Positions 26,118-33,897 of a stretch of DNA of 64,000 nt are shown in pieces. Each line of letters begins with the position of its first letter. Within the stretch, counting starts at the first letter, position 1. Source of the DNA: Halopenitus persicus. GTDB taxonomy: Archaea > Halobacteriota > Halobacteria > Halobacteriales > Haloferacaceae. The notes beneath the pieces were generated by a model. The model saw only the letters and a list, made by a program, of their open reading frames with translations, ran no database searches and was not told where the DNA came from. Location: positions 1-64,000 of the forward strand of contig NZ_FNPC01000012.1 in NCBI RefSeq assembly GCF_900107205.1. The letters are read 5' to 3'. Both the position numbers and the translations under genes were made by a program.

Positions 26118-26474
26118 ATGCCAACTGCATTCCCCTACCACACCCCTGTCGATCACACGCCCCGTCAACGAACGAACGTCGTCGTTGCCAACGAGCGGCA
26201 GACTGACGTGCTCCAAGCGGTCTCTTCGGACACTGCTCAGCAGATACTGGCGACGCTTGACGACGATCCAGCAACGGCCTCAGACATCGCAGAGGCTATC
26301 GACACGTCCATCCAGAATGCTAAGTATCACCTTGATCACCTCTGCGAAGCCGACCTCGTTGAGGTAGCAGACACGTGGTATTCCAGAAAAGGTGTCGAGA
26401 TGACCGTCTACGCCCTCTCAGTAGAGGATTTAGTCATCCAATTCGGGGACTTCATCCCGGAAACATCACAGTGA
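26118..26474 (+). CDS. ArsR-type winged-helix regulator
   Basis: 118 residues. HTH: TAQQILATLDDDPATASDIA, IQNAKYHLDHLCEADLVEVA, and the wing WYSRKGVEMTVYAL. This fold usually dimerises through its terminal helices and binds palindromic operators. It follows the CPBP gene closely, so it may repress the operon or sense its substrate. No metal-binding Cys pair is present. Confidence 0.82.
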   Translation: MPTAFPYHTPVDHTPRQRTNVVVANERQTDVLQAVSSDTAQQILATLDDDPATASDIAEAIDTSIQNAKYHLDHLCEADLVEVADTWYSRKGVEMTVYALSVEDLVIQFGDFIPETSQ

Positions 26475-26585
26475 GTCACTGGTACCGTATTTCCTTTTCC
26501 CCGAGCTCTATTGAAATCCGTTTTAGATAACTTCGATTGTGAAATAGCTAGTTGATGAAATATACATATCAGCCGGGAGAAAATG

Positions 26586-26939
26586 TTACAGAGGACGGCT
26601 CCGTTTCCGAAACCGTTGTAGGGCATACAGCCCAGCAATATAGTGGGTCATCGGATTCAGGAACAGGACGGAACCGATTACGGAAAAGACGGCCCCGCCA
26701 CCGACCCAGAGCCACGGAGTCGGGTTCCAAGAGTGATCCAATTCCTGAACCGAGCGTGTTTCTTGATACAACGAGTAATAGAAGATTGGCGTAAGCAAAA
26801 GAAACGACCCGCCAAAAAGAACCCACACCGGTGCTGGACCTACCGTGATACGATCACCTGAAAGAACGCCAACGAGCGACCAGACAACGTTGAGTACGGC
26901 AACACCTACGAGAGCGTACCACCACCGAGTTCGTTCCAT
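26586..26939 (-). CDS. Small membrane protein, 117 residues
   Basis: Four membrane segments, basic N-terminus (MERTRWWY) and very basic C-terminus (RFRKRSRPL), consistent with both ends in the cytoplasm. No family recognised. The region 26940-27166 upstream has no convincing gene. Confidence 0.65.
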   Translation of the reverse strand: MERTRWWYALVGVAVLNVVWSLVGVLSGDRITVGPAPVWVLFGGSFLLLTPIFYYSLYQETRSVQELDHSWNPTPWLWVGGGAVFSVIGSVLFLNPMTHYIAGLYALQRFRKRSRPL

Positions 26940-27166
26940 AGTAGTTTTCTTTCATCGCCCGACATAAAGCGTGTTAAAGAAACGTTATCCCGGTGTTCAG
27001 CAGATATTATTGACCGGCGACTCAGCAGCTTCGTGCTGTTTTTGAGTAAGATCGAACTCAGCGCCTCATATCCCTCATCCCACAAAATCGCGGCCCATAG
27101 CGCTCTACGAAGACCGTTCGAAAGCGTCGTAGATAGACCATCTTTACCTGTCGCCACCCTCATCGG

Positions 27167-27280
27167 TTAACCTCTCACCAAGCGGGAGCAACCTCTCTTG
27201 CGTCGATAACATTCGTCTTGAACGAGTGCGATGATCGTGAGTACAGTGAGCCAGATGACGACGGCTGATGCGGCACCCAT
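27167..27280 (-). CDS. Possible very small membrane protein, 37 residues
   Basis: ATG 27278-27280 opens a frame with one hydrophobic helix (GAASAVVIWLTVLTIIAL) and a basic tail (CYRRKRGCSRLVRG). It lies 28 bp downstream of the next membrane-protein gene on the same strand. Only size and hydrophobicity support it. Confidence 0.3.
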   Translation of the reverse strand: MGAASAVVIWLTVLTIIALVQDECYRRKRGCSRLVRG

Positions 27281-27308
27281 AGACCACTCGGAATCGGTCG
27301 TTGGTCGG

Positions 27309-27665
27309 CTAATCTGACCGGGAAGTAGCTTTGAAGAGATGGTGGTCAATGTCCCACGCGAGGAGAAGACTGAGGAGTACAGCCAGGACGCCGAGTAAGG
27401 TGAGAAGTGAATGCTGTGTAAGCGAGAGTGGGATACCAACCGCGAATAGTACCCAGCGTATTGACGCTCGGACATCTCCGGATCGGTAGTGAGTCACAAT
27501 CGATGGCACAAGCAGGATTCCACTGATGAAACCGGCTATGACGGGTGTTGGAACGGCTATTCCTTCTACCGACAGTACAGGGAATTGAGTGATAATCAAA
27601 GCTCCAGCTGCGATAAATACGATGAGGACTCCAGAACCGAAGATAGTGGACCGACTTGGGGACAC
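27309..27665 (-). CDS. Small membrane protein, 118 residues, GTG start
   Basis: GTG start at 27663-27665 (MSPSRSTIFG). Four membrane segments, with a basic loop (THYRSGDVRASIRW) in the middle and a cytoplasmic tail HLFKATSRSD. No family recognised. The region 27666-27892 upstream has no gene. Confidence 0.62.
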   Translation of the reverse strand: MSPSRSTIFGSGVLIVFIAAGALIITQFPVLSVEGIAVPTPVIAGFISGILLVPSIVTHYRSGDVRASIRWVLFAVGIPLSLTQHSLLTLLGVLAVLLSLLLAWDIDHHLFKATSRSD

Positions 27666-27892
27666 GTACGGGCACCGGTCGAGCTTCCAACGACATAGAG
27701 GTTGCCTTGAGTCACCTCTACGTGCTAGAAAAGAATAGTCCTCCTCGTTAGCTCTTGTACAGAGGATCGGGCCTTGTTTAGACGCGGAACCAGCCTATTT
27801 ATTTCGACAATGACACTGTGAATCACCTGCACAGTTAGTCTGCGAAGTGACCATCAGAAGGTTAATGTCTGGTTCAGGACCAGTTTAATCCG

Positions 27893-28057
27893 ATGAATGT
27901 AACGTACCATTTCGGGTTGTTACTCCTCATTTTTGGTGGGTTCCTTGCCCTCAATAGTACAGGACTAATTGCGAGTGTAGGGATTGGAACATTATTTATT
28001 GGCACGTTCATCGGTGTACTTGGTCTGATTCAATCCGGTTTGTCCGAATCAGAATGA
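27893..28057 (+). CDS. Small two-helix membrane protein, 54 residues
   Basis: ATG 27893 to TGA 28055-28057. Two hydrophobic segments: HFGLLLLIFGGFLALN and IGTLFIGTFIGVLGLI, then LSESE. It has a clear start after an AT-rich stretch and no competing frame. It is 150 bp upstream of the second TnpB element. Confidence 0.55.
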   Translation: MNVTYHFGLLLLIFGGFLALNSTGLIASVGIGTLFIGTFIGVLGLIQSGLSESE

Positions 28058-28209
28058 TCTAACGAGATCAGATAAGTACGCCCCCTGTACTGAACAATCT
28101 ACGGTCGGTGCTTCCGGTTTTGTACGGTTGAATCAACCGTAAAATCGCGCTTGTGTATTGAGCGGTTGCTGATCGAAAAATTGGCCCCAAAGACTATTTC
28201 TTGTTCCGG

Positions 28210-29681
28210 TAAACTACGCTACCCTACTCCCTCGGCGCTCTGCGCCTCGGTCCTTGAGGGTAGGGCTTTGATGTGGACTCCCGGCAATCAGTCCCCAGCA
28301 ATAGGCTGGTAACCCTCGCCGTTCACTATCCCACCAGTTATACGCACGTCTACTAGTGCGTCTCCGCCCCCCGACTTGGGCGAGGAACGGAGTCTGTGTT
28401 TCCGCTGTCGGGCATAGCGGAGCCCGATATTCTTCGCTGCATTGTAGTCCGCGTTCACCTCGTAGCCGCATTTCTGGCACTCGAAGTGTTCTCCGTGACG
28501 GTTCGCTTCGTGCGTGAACCCACAATCCGTCCGAGAACAGCGCTGGGACGTGTGGTTCGGCTCAACCTCCTCCACGGAGACACCCTGTTCGGGCGCTTTG
28601 TACTCGACGTACTCGATAAGACGTCGGAACGCCCAAATATGGTGCCACTTCGCGTCCGGAAGCCGCTCTCGAATGTCGGTCAACTCCTCGAACACGATCA
28701 CGTCGCAGTCGTGTTCGACGGCTTCCGTGACGATCTCGTTGGCAACCGTGTGGATGTACTGTTTCCGCCACGCTTCTTCACGCTTTCCGAGACGAAGCAG
28801 GGCGTTGTGTGCGGCTTGCGTGCCGCGCTGTTGCATCTCACCACGCCGCTTCTCGAACTCGCGGCACCAGTGGTCGTAGTCGTCTCCCTGCCAGAAGCGA
28901 CCGGTTGAGGAAACGGCGAGGCTGTTGACGCCGAGGTCGATACCGAGGACTGTTTGGTGCTCGGTATCTGCTGAAACCTCGGACTCGTCGTCATCATACT
29001 TCCGGGTTGTAATGTGGAAGTAGAACTCGTCAGTCACCTCGTCGTATTGCAGCGTGCTCGCTCGGAACTCGTACTCCTCCGAAAGAACGTACTGTTCGTA
29101 GGGTGTTGGGCTGTCCGCCGGGAGTTCAAAGTCGCACTCAACACGCCCGTTGACGGTTGAGAGCGAGACGTTGTTCCGGTAGAACGTGGCGCTTCGCTTA
29201 TCGTAGACCATGCTCCACGAGGTGAACTCCGGTTGGCTCACCCGCTTGCCCTGTTTCCACCGTTCGACGCACCCTTTCGTCGCGTGGACGGCGCGTCGGA
29301 TGGCCTCTTGAACGAGGTTGGCAGTGAGATCAGTTTCGTCCCGCAGCTCCGCGTAGAGTGCGTCTCGCGCAGTCGAGTTCGCAGTGATGCAGTTCGTGTG
29401 GGAGTCGGCGTCCCAACAGAACTCGGCAGCACGATTCGCACAGTAGAGGAACTGTCGCGCAGATTCGTGGAGGTCGTCGCGCCGCTCATCGGGAACAACG
29501 AGTTTGACCGGCGCAGTTCGACGCACCTCCATATTTCAGATTATTACTCGACGGTTCTTATAGCTTCGGGAGTCGGGCAGCTATTGTCGTGCGGTTACGT
29601 CGTCCGTTGTCGGGTTCCTCTCCGACCGACTCGTTCGCGACACTCGCTCCGTGAGGTCGGAGGCTCCACCTCGAATTATGC
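28210..29681 (-). mobile_element. IS200/IS605-family (IS1341-type) element 2
   Basis: 1472 bp. The ends agree with those of the element at 12176-13706 (TAAACTAC left; GGCTCCACCTCGAATTATGC right, followed by TGAA). It holds only a tnpB gene. Its hairpins (CCCTCGGCGCTCTGCGCC near 28230, CCGACCGACTCG...GTGAGGTCGG near 29620) match in position. It inserts between the small membrane gene at 27893 and the membrane gene at 29694, apparently without breaking a gene. Confidence 0.8.
28288..29532 (-). CDS. tnpB: TnpB RNA-guided nuclease (IS1341-type), copy 2
   Basis: 414 residues, close relative of the TnpB at 12324. Catalytic Asp in GIDLGVNSLA, Glu in VIVFEELTD, Asp in NADYNAAKNI; zinc finger CSRTDCGF...CQKCGYE. 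The two proteins agree almost fully from the RuvC region on and differ more in the N-terminal third, so they are subfamily siblings rather than a fresh copy. The guide RNA region would lie at 28210-28330. Confidence 0.92.
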   Translation of the reverse strand: MEVRRTAPVKLVVPDERRDDLHESARQFLYCANRAAEFCWDADSHTNCITANSTARDALYAELRDETDLTANLVQEAIRRAVHATKGCVERWKQGKRVSQPEFTSWSMVYDKRSATFYRNNVSLSTVNGRVECDFELPADSPTPYEQYVLSEEYEFRASTLQYDEVTDEFYFHITTRKYDDDESEVSADTEHQTVLGIDLGVNSLAVSSTGRFWQGDDYDHWCREFEKRRGEMQQRGTQAAHNALLRLGKREEAWRKQYIHTVANEIVTEAVEHDCDVIVFEELTDIRERLPDAKWHHIWAFRRLIEYVEYKAPEQGVSVEEVEPNHTSQRCSRTDCGFTHEANRHGEHFECQKCGYEVNADYNAAKNIGLRYARQRKHRLRSSPKSGGGDALVDVRITGGIVNGEGYQPIAGD

Positions 29682-29693
29682 TGAAGTCCGAAT

Positions 29694-30233
29694 ATGTTGC
29701 CCTCCCCTCCGATAACGCTTCGAACGGCTTGTAAACAATACGGCCCCGGCCGCCTCCCCAAAGCTGACCGACCCGACATTGGCGCCGGATATGCAGCTGC
29801 TTCGGCAGCGGTTTTCGCAACCGTGCTGTTTGGTATCGTGCTGAGCGTTTCCGCCGGACGGGGGACGAGCGGTGAATGGATCTCAAGCTTCTTGTTTCCC
29901 GCTCTCGCGCTCCCGATCGTCGTGCCTTCGGCATTTTTCCTCGGCGTCGTCGGCTGGCGGTTATCGCCAGCATCGTCCTCAATTACCGGAATCATCGCCG
30001 GTGGGGGAGGAGCAATAGCAACGTATCTCGTATCGCTCGTCCTCATCGGAGGAGTACTTACCGTCGGATCTGTATTTTCGGCGAGCGGTGCCACTCCCAT
30101 AGAAGCTGTTGAGTTCTCGGTGAGTCTCGTCGCGCTCGCGTTTATTCTCACGTGGTGGATAACCATCCCGGTCGGCTGCCTCTCCGGAGTGGTGTATATG
30201 AACGTGACCGAGAAAGCTGTGAACGCCACTTGA
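29694..30233 (+). CDS. Membrane protein, 179 residues
   Basis: Four membrane segments (about residues 32-52, 63-85, 97-125 and 140-165), Gly/Ala/Ser-rich. It begins only 12 bp after the IS right end, so its promoter or the first codons may have been altered by the insertion; the first 28 residues (MLPSPPITLRTACKQYG) look atypical. It is followed by two further membrane genes in the same direction. Confidence 0.6.
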   Translation: MLPSPPITLRTACKQYGPGRLPKADRPDIGAGYAAASAAVFATVLFGIVLSVSAGRGTSGEWISSFLFPALALPIVVPSAFFLGVVGWRLSPASSSITGIIAGGGGAIATYLVSLVLIGGVLTVGSVFSASGATPIEAVEFSVSLVALAFILTWWITIPVGCLSGVVYMNVTEKAVNAT

Positions 30234-30268
30234 CCGAACGGTTCGTGTTAGTTCATAATTGCTCAACA

Positions 30269-30745
30269 ATGGATTTGGATCTGAGTACGGGCTCAGCCCT
30301 CCGGGCAGTACTCGTCGGTCATCGACGCAGTCGGTTTCTGTGGGCACTCAAGGGTCTCCTTGCTCTCTCGGTCCTCATTGGAACGTTCGGTGCGTACGCG
30401 CTCGGGGTCTTCCGGGTGTCTGGTGGTGTGATTGTCTTGCCGGCAGCGGCGACGCTCGTCGGATTCGTCGTCGCCATCGGCGTCGGTGCTCGACGGAGTG
30501 GACTGCTCGTCGCGTGGCTCAACCTGTTTGCCGCCTACATTGGCTTTCGGGCCGACTGGGCGATTTTGGGCTTTTCGAGTCACTCGATCAGCGAGAAAAT
30601 TATGTTCCTCTTCGATCCGGTCGGACTGGGGATACTCGGCGTCGCCACCCTCATCATCGGCACCTTCGGATTCACCGTCGGATATCTCAGTCGGTTGGGC
30701 ATCAACCGACTCGGTAGGCGGACGGGGTTCAGAACCAATGACTGA
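30269..30745 (+). CDS. Membrane protein, 158 residues
   Basis: Start at ATG 30269 (MDLDLSTGSALRAV); the longer frame upstream lies within the preceding gene. Four membrane segments, basic C-terminus (INRLGRRTGFRTND). It overlaps the next gene by 8 bp (ATGACTGA), a sign of coupled translation. No family recognised. Confidence 0.68.
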   Translation: MDLDLSTGSALRAVLVGHRRSRFLWALKGLLALSVLIGTFGAYALGVFRVSGGVIVLPAAATLVGFVVAIGVGARRSGLLVAWLNLFAAYIGFRADWAILGFSSHSISEKIMFLFDPVGLGILGVATLIIGTFGFTVGYLSRLGINRLGRRTGFRTND

Positions 30746-31070
30746 ACAAGCAGTAACTGCGATCGGAGCCGGTATTTTCATTGGTATTCTCGGTATCCTG
30801 ATCAAGTACGTCGGCGTGATGGATCTGATCGCTGGATACGATCCTGAGACGGTTACGGACGAAGAGGGGCTGGCTGACTTCGTCGGCACCAACGCGCTCT
30901 ATGTTGCCGCTTTGACGATCTGTGTCGGTATTCTGGAACTCCGGTCATCGGCAGCTGACAGCGAGTGGTACTGGCTCGTGTTTGTGGTCGCCATCGCAGC
31001 TATCGCCATCCGGATGGTACGCGGTGCCCGCCGTTTTGAATCGACTTCCGAACGGGACAAAACCAGCTGA
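30738..31070 (+). CDS. Small membrane protein (DUF3784-like topology), 110 residues
   Basis: ATG 30738 lies within the end of the preceding gene. Three membrane segments at about residues 8-30, 52-68 and 78-97, with an acidic loop DPETVTDEEGLADFVG between the first two. That layout is found in DUF3784-type proteins of unknown role. The last residues are hydrophilic (RFESTSERDKTS). Confidence 0.65.
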   Translation: MTEQAVTAIGAGIFIGILGILIKYVGVMDLIAGYDPETVTDEEGLADFVGTNALYVAALTICVGILELRSSAADSEWYWLVFVVAIAAIAIRMVRGARRFESTSERDKTS

Positions 31071-31333
31071 GAACGAGGGTATCAGACGGCGGTTCTCAGA
31101 TCTGTGTCGACTGCGCGATTCAGACGGAGCCGGATCCCGACGAGCGCGATCACGTCGCCTGTGACGGCTGCGGGCTAGTCGTCGACACGCTCGCGGCACT
31201 CACCCGGTTCCGGGTCGAACTGGGGCATTTGGAAGGCCCGTTGCAGTTGTGCGCCCGCTGTAGTCCGGGTGGCCTCGCGACGTACTGGACGCGCGACCTC
31301 GAGGAATATCTCGTCGCGACGCCGGCGGAGTGA
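31040..31333 (+). pseudogene. 5'-truncated DUF7558-type zinc-finger gene
   Basis: From about 31094 the frame encodes SQICVDCAIQTEPDPDERDH, CDGCGLVVD, LCARCSPGGLATYW and ends at TGA 31331-31333. Three CxxC pairs indicate a treble-clef or ribbon fold. No ATG or GTG opens this frame; the first codon after the upstream stop is at 31040, inside the end of the preceding gene. Intact relatives begin with another CxxC-containing half, so the N-terminal part seems lost. The regulator and PIN genes that follow are common companions. Confidence 0.55.
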
Positions 31334-31382
31334 CCCCAACACTCTTTACTGATTCGCTGTAAACTGTAATCAAGACCGAATC

Positions 31383-31979
31383 GTGTCACGCACCTCAAAC
31401 CGCGCCGACGGCGACATCGTCCAAGATTTCCTCTCGGTCGCTGACCTCCTCGAGGAGCCACAGCTCGCCCAGCTGTACGCGTATCTCGCTCGGGAGGGCG
31501 AGGCGACCGTCCAGGACGTGATGGACGACCTCGAGCTCGCCCAGGGCACTGCCTACAGCTACGTCAACCGGCTCGTCGACGCCGGCGTCGTCGACGTCAC
31601 CGACGACGACCAGCCCCGCCGGTACGCCGCCCGAGAGATCGATCTGACCGTGACGACCGCCGCAGGCGACCGTGAGTACACGATCACGCCGGCGCTGATC
31701 GACGCCGTCGGCCGCCGCGAGACGGACGCCGACATCGACACCTACATCGACCGCCACGGCGTCGCCGGCCTCGCGACCGCGCTCACCTACGCCGTCGCCC
31801 GTGAACGCGGCGAGGTGACCCACCGGCTGATGGCGGAGGACCTCGACATCTCGCCGCTGGCTGCGGAGATGATCCTCCAGGCGCTCCGGCCCATCGTCCA
31901 CGAGCACTACGACATCGAGGAGGCAGGGGCAGGACTCGACGAGTTGGACATCGACGGCGACGCGGCTGACGACGCGTGA
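31383..31979 (+). CDS. Winged-helix regulator (DUF7437-like), partner of a PIN protein
   Basis: 198 residues from GTG 31383. The HTH spans residues 20-75 (PQLAQLYAYLAREGEATVQD, LAQGTAYSYVNRLVDAGVVD, DQPRRYAAREID). The C-terminal part (RHGVAGLATALTYAVARERG, TSPLAAEMIL-type helices) is a helical domain conserved in the family. Its stop overlaps the GTG start of the PIN gene (GTGA at 31976-31979). The form is that of a toxin-antitoxin operon, with this protein as likely antitoxin and repressor. Confidence 0.8.
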   Translation: MSRTSNRADGDIVQDFLSVADLLEEPQLAQLYAYLAREGEATVQDVMDDLELAQGTAYSYVNRLVDAGVVDVTDDDQPRRYAAREIDLTVTTAAGDREYTITPALIDAVGRRETDADIDTYIDRHGVAGLATALTYAVARERGEVTHRLMAEDLDISPLAAEMILQALRPIVHEHYDIEEAGAGLDELDIDGDAADDA

Positions 31980-32485
31980 GGCGGCTCCACATCGCCGACG
32001 CCGGTCTGTTTGTCGCGATGGGACAGCCGTCGAACAGTCGGTACCAGGCCGTTCGGCGGTTCGCTCGCCGGAACGACATCACCTTCGTCCTGCCCGAACG
32101 GGTGTACGAGGAGCTGACCGTCGACGATCCCGATGTCGAGGACGTGCCGGTCGACGCCGCGATCGACGAGGGCTGGGCGACGGTCGCGGCGCCGCTCGAG
32201 TTCTCCGAGCCTGTCGTCTCCCGGGCGATGGACGGCGTCCAGCGGTACATCGCGAACGCCGATGACCGCCCTGCCGACGAGGTCGAGCGGGCCGACGCCG
32301 CCCTCGCCGCCCTCGCTGCCCAGTATCTCAGCGCGGGGACGGCGACCGAGGTGTACATCTACACGACCGATATCGCGGCCGGTGAGGGGGCCGAAACCGT
32401 CCTCGCGAGCGAGGGCTACGGGGACTCGGTGACGTTCGTGAACGGCTTCCGGTTCATCGAGGACCTGGTCGCCGGCGACAGCTGA
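31976..32485 (+). CDS. PIN-like ribonuclease-fold protein
   Basis: 169 residues, GTG start overlapping the preceding stop. Acidic residues spaced as in PIN domains: Asp in LHIADAGLFVAMG, Glu in VYEELTVDD, Asp in EVERADAALAAL, Asp in IYTTDIAAG. PIN domains are Mg-dependent ribonucleases and are frequent toxins. With the regulator gene in front it makes a plausible TA module. Confidence 0.78.
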   Translation: MRRLHIADAGLFVAMGQPSNSRYQAVRRFARRNDITFVLPERVYEELTVDDPDVEDVPVDAAIDEGWATVAAPLEFSEPVVSRAMDGVQRYIANADDRPADEVERADAALAALAAQYLSAGTATEVYIYTTDIAAGEGAETVLASEGYGDSVTFVNGFRFIEDLVAGDS

Positions 32486-32539
32486 CTGAGTGCTAGGCTG
32501 ATTCGGTGGGAGAGGACACTCGAAAGCCTTCGACCGTTC

Positions 32540-32720
32540 ACGGGCGGCGAAGCCGCCCGTTAGCTCGGGAGAGCGTTGCTCTCCCGTTGCTCGACGTCCC
32601 GCGACCGCGCGAGACTACGTCTCGCTGGCCCTCGTTCGCTTTGCTCACGAGAACGCCGCTGCGCGCCTCGTGCCTGCGGTGCTTGAGGGGTCGGGGAACG
32701 GCTGAGGCGTCCTCGCCCGT
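32540..32720. repeat. Cluster of strong hairpins with an IS200/IS605-type end
   Basis: Three perfect hairpins follow each other: GGGCGGCGAAGCCGCCC (32540s), CGGGAGAGCGTTGCTCTCCCG (32566-32586, 9-bp stem) and GCGAGACTACGTCTCGC (about 32606). Then CTTGAGGGGTCGGGGAA, which looks like the terminal motif of the TnpB elements in this window. No transposase gene follows, so a solo end is likely. The first hairpin may also terminate the PIN operon. Confidence 0.45.
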
Positions 32721-32959
32721 TCTGAGTCCGCCAGGACGGTGACTGGCTGGCCGAGCGACGTAGCCAGCTGGACAGGTGTGTCCGTGACGGCCCGCCCCGC
32801 TCGCCGCTGCCGCCCTCCGCGTCGCTCACAATCAATGAGCGCGTTTCCGAATCGTGCAGCTGTGACGCTAATTTCTAATAGATCCTGATGCAGCCGGATC
32901 GATTTCCCGGTGTGTGAATCCCGTACGTTCGGGGGTGACTCCTCGGGTTGCGCGCGCTC

Positions 32960-33870
32960 CGGCCGGCAGACCGTTCCTGCCGAGCCCGGGCTTTCGCGCT
33001 TCCGTTGCGTCTGGCGACGGACGGGGCACGGTCGCGGGGCCGGGTCGGGCCGAGTGCAGTCGCCCGATACCGGACTCACCCGCGAGCGGGCCTGCGAGCC
33101 CTCGGCCCGCGACCGGGTTTCGACCGGGGCCGGACGACTGCATCTTCACCGGCCGTTGCGTCGGCGCTCCCTCGATGCGGTCGCGCCGACGGACGGCGGT
33201 TCAGACGTGGCCGCCTGCGCGGTCCGGGTCGGGCTGCTCGCCGCTCGGGCTATCGCCCTCGTCCCGATTTACCACCGGGCTGCCGCGGCTAACGGGGGTT
33301 CGCCGTGCTCACCCCGTTATGCCGCGGGTCCGGGCGTTCCTCGGGACCGGCTGCGCGGCCTGCCGGGTATGCGCTCGAACTCGTTCGCGACGGGCTGCGC
33401 TGCCGCGGGCGTGCCGCACGGGGCGGGCGTGCCGCGCGAGGCGTTTCCGTTGCGTCTGACGACGGACGGGACAGGCTCGCGCGGGTCCGGCCCCGCACGG
33501 GTCCCGCGGTGCTCGCCCTCTGCGTCCCTCGATGTGGCCGTATGCGAGGCCGTTCACCACCGTATACCCCCCGGCCGTGCCGTCTCGGCGCCGCGCGTTG
33601 CGTCTGGCGACGGACGGCGCGGCGCCGACCCGCGGTGACCGGCTGGGTATACGGCGGTGACCGCGCGCTCACCTCGAGGTTCACCCCCGCACTCGTCTGT
33701 GTGGGGAGCCGTCGGTGCCGCGCCGCGCCGGACAGAGTCCGGCGTGAAGGCGCGGCGCGGACACCTCGGGGACGGCGTCAGTCGGTGACGAATGGTCGAC
33801 GCCGTGGCTAGAAAGTGTGGGTTCGTGAGAAATCCCGCGGGTAGGGTCGCGGGAGCCGGCGCGTGAGCGC
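32960..33870 (+). ncRNA. GC-rich structured non-coding region with four copies of a hairpin motif
   Basis: No frame here has protein-like composition, although the high GC leaves many open frames. The motif GTTGCGTC...GACGGAC occurs near 33004, 33155, 33449 and 33597; it can fold as GTT(G)CGTC with GACGGAC around a TGGC or TGAC loop. Outer stems differ in sequence but keep pairing: TCGGCGCCGCGC with GCGCGGCGCCGA around the fourth copy, CCGCGCGAG with CTCGCGCGG around the third, CGTCGGCGC with GCGCCGACG in the second. The fourth is enclosed by CACCACCGTATACCC and GGGTATACGGCGGTG. Further hairpins: 33719-33761 and GGCGC-GTGA-GCGCC at 33858-33871. Transcript boundaries and strand are inferred. 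Confidence 0.5.
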
Positions 33871-33897
33871 CTTCAGTGGTACCTTGGAGAAATACCA

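Noticed and set aside
26906-27163. 85-codon minus-strand frame next to a small membrane gene
   Set aside because: It overlaps the start of the membrane gene and has no hydrophobic or domain pattern.
32910-33811. Several overlapping open frames of 80-240 codons on both strands
   Set aside because: GC-rich DNA leaves long frames open by chance; their products are full of Arg, Pro, Ala and Gly without pattern, and the DNA is better explained by paired hairpins.
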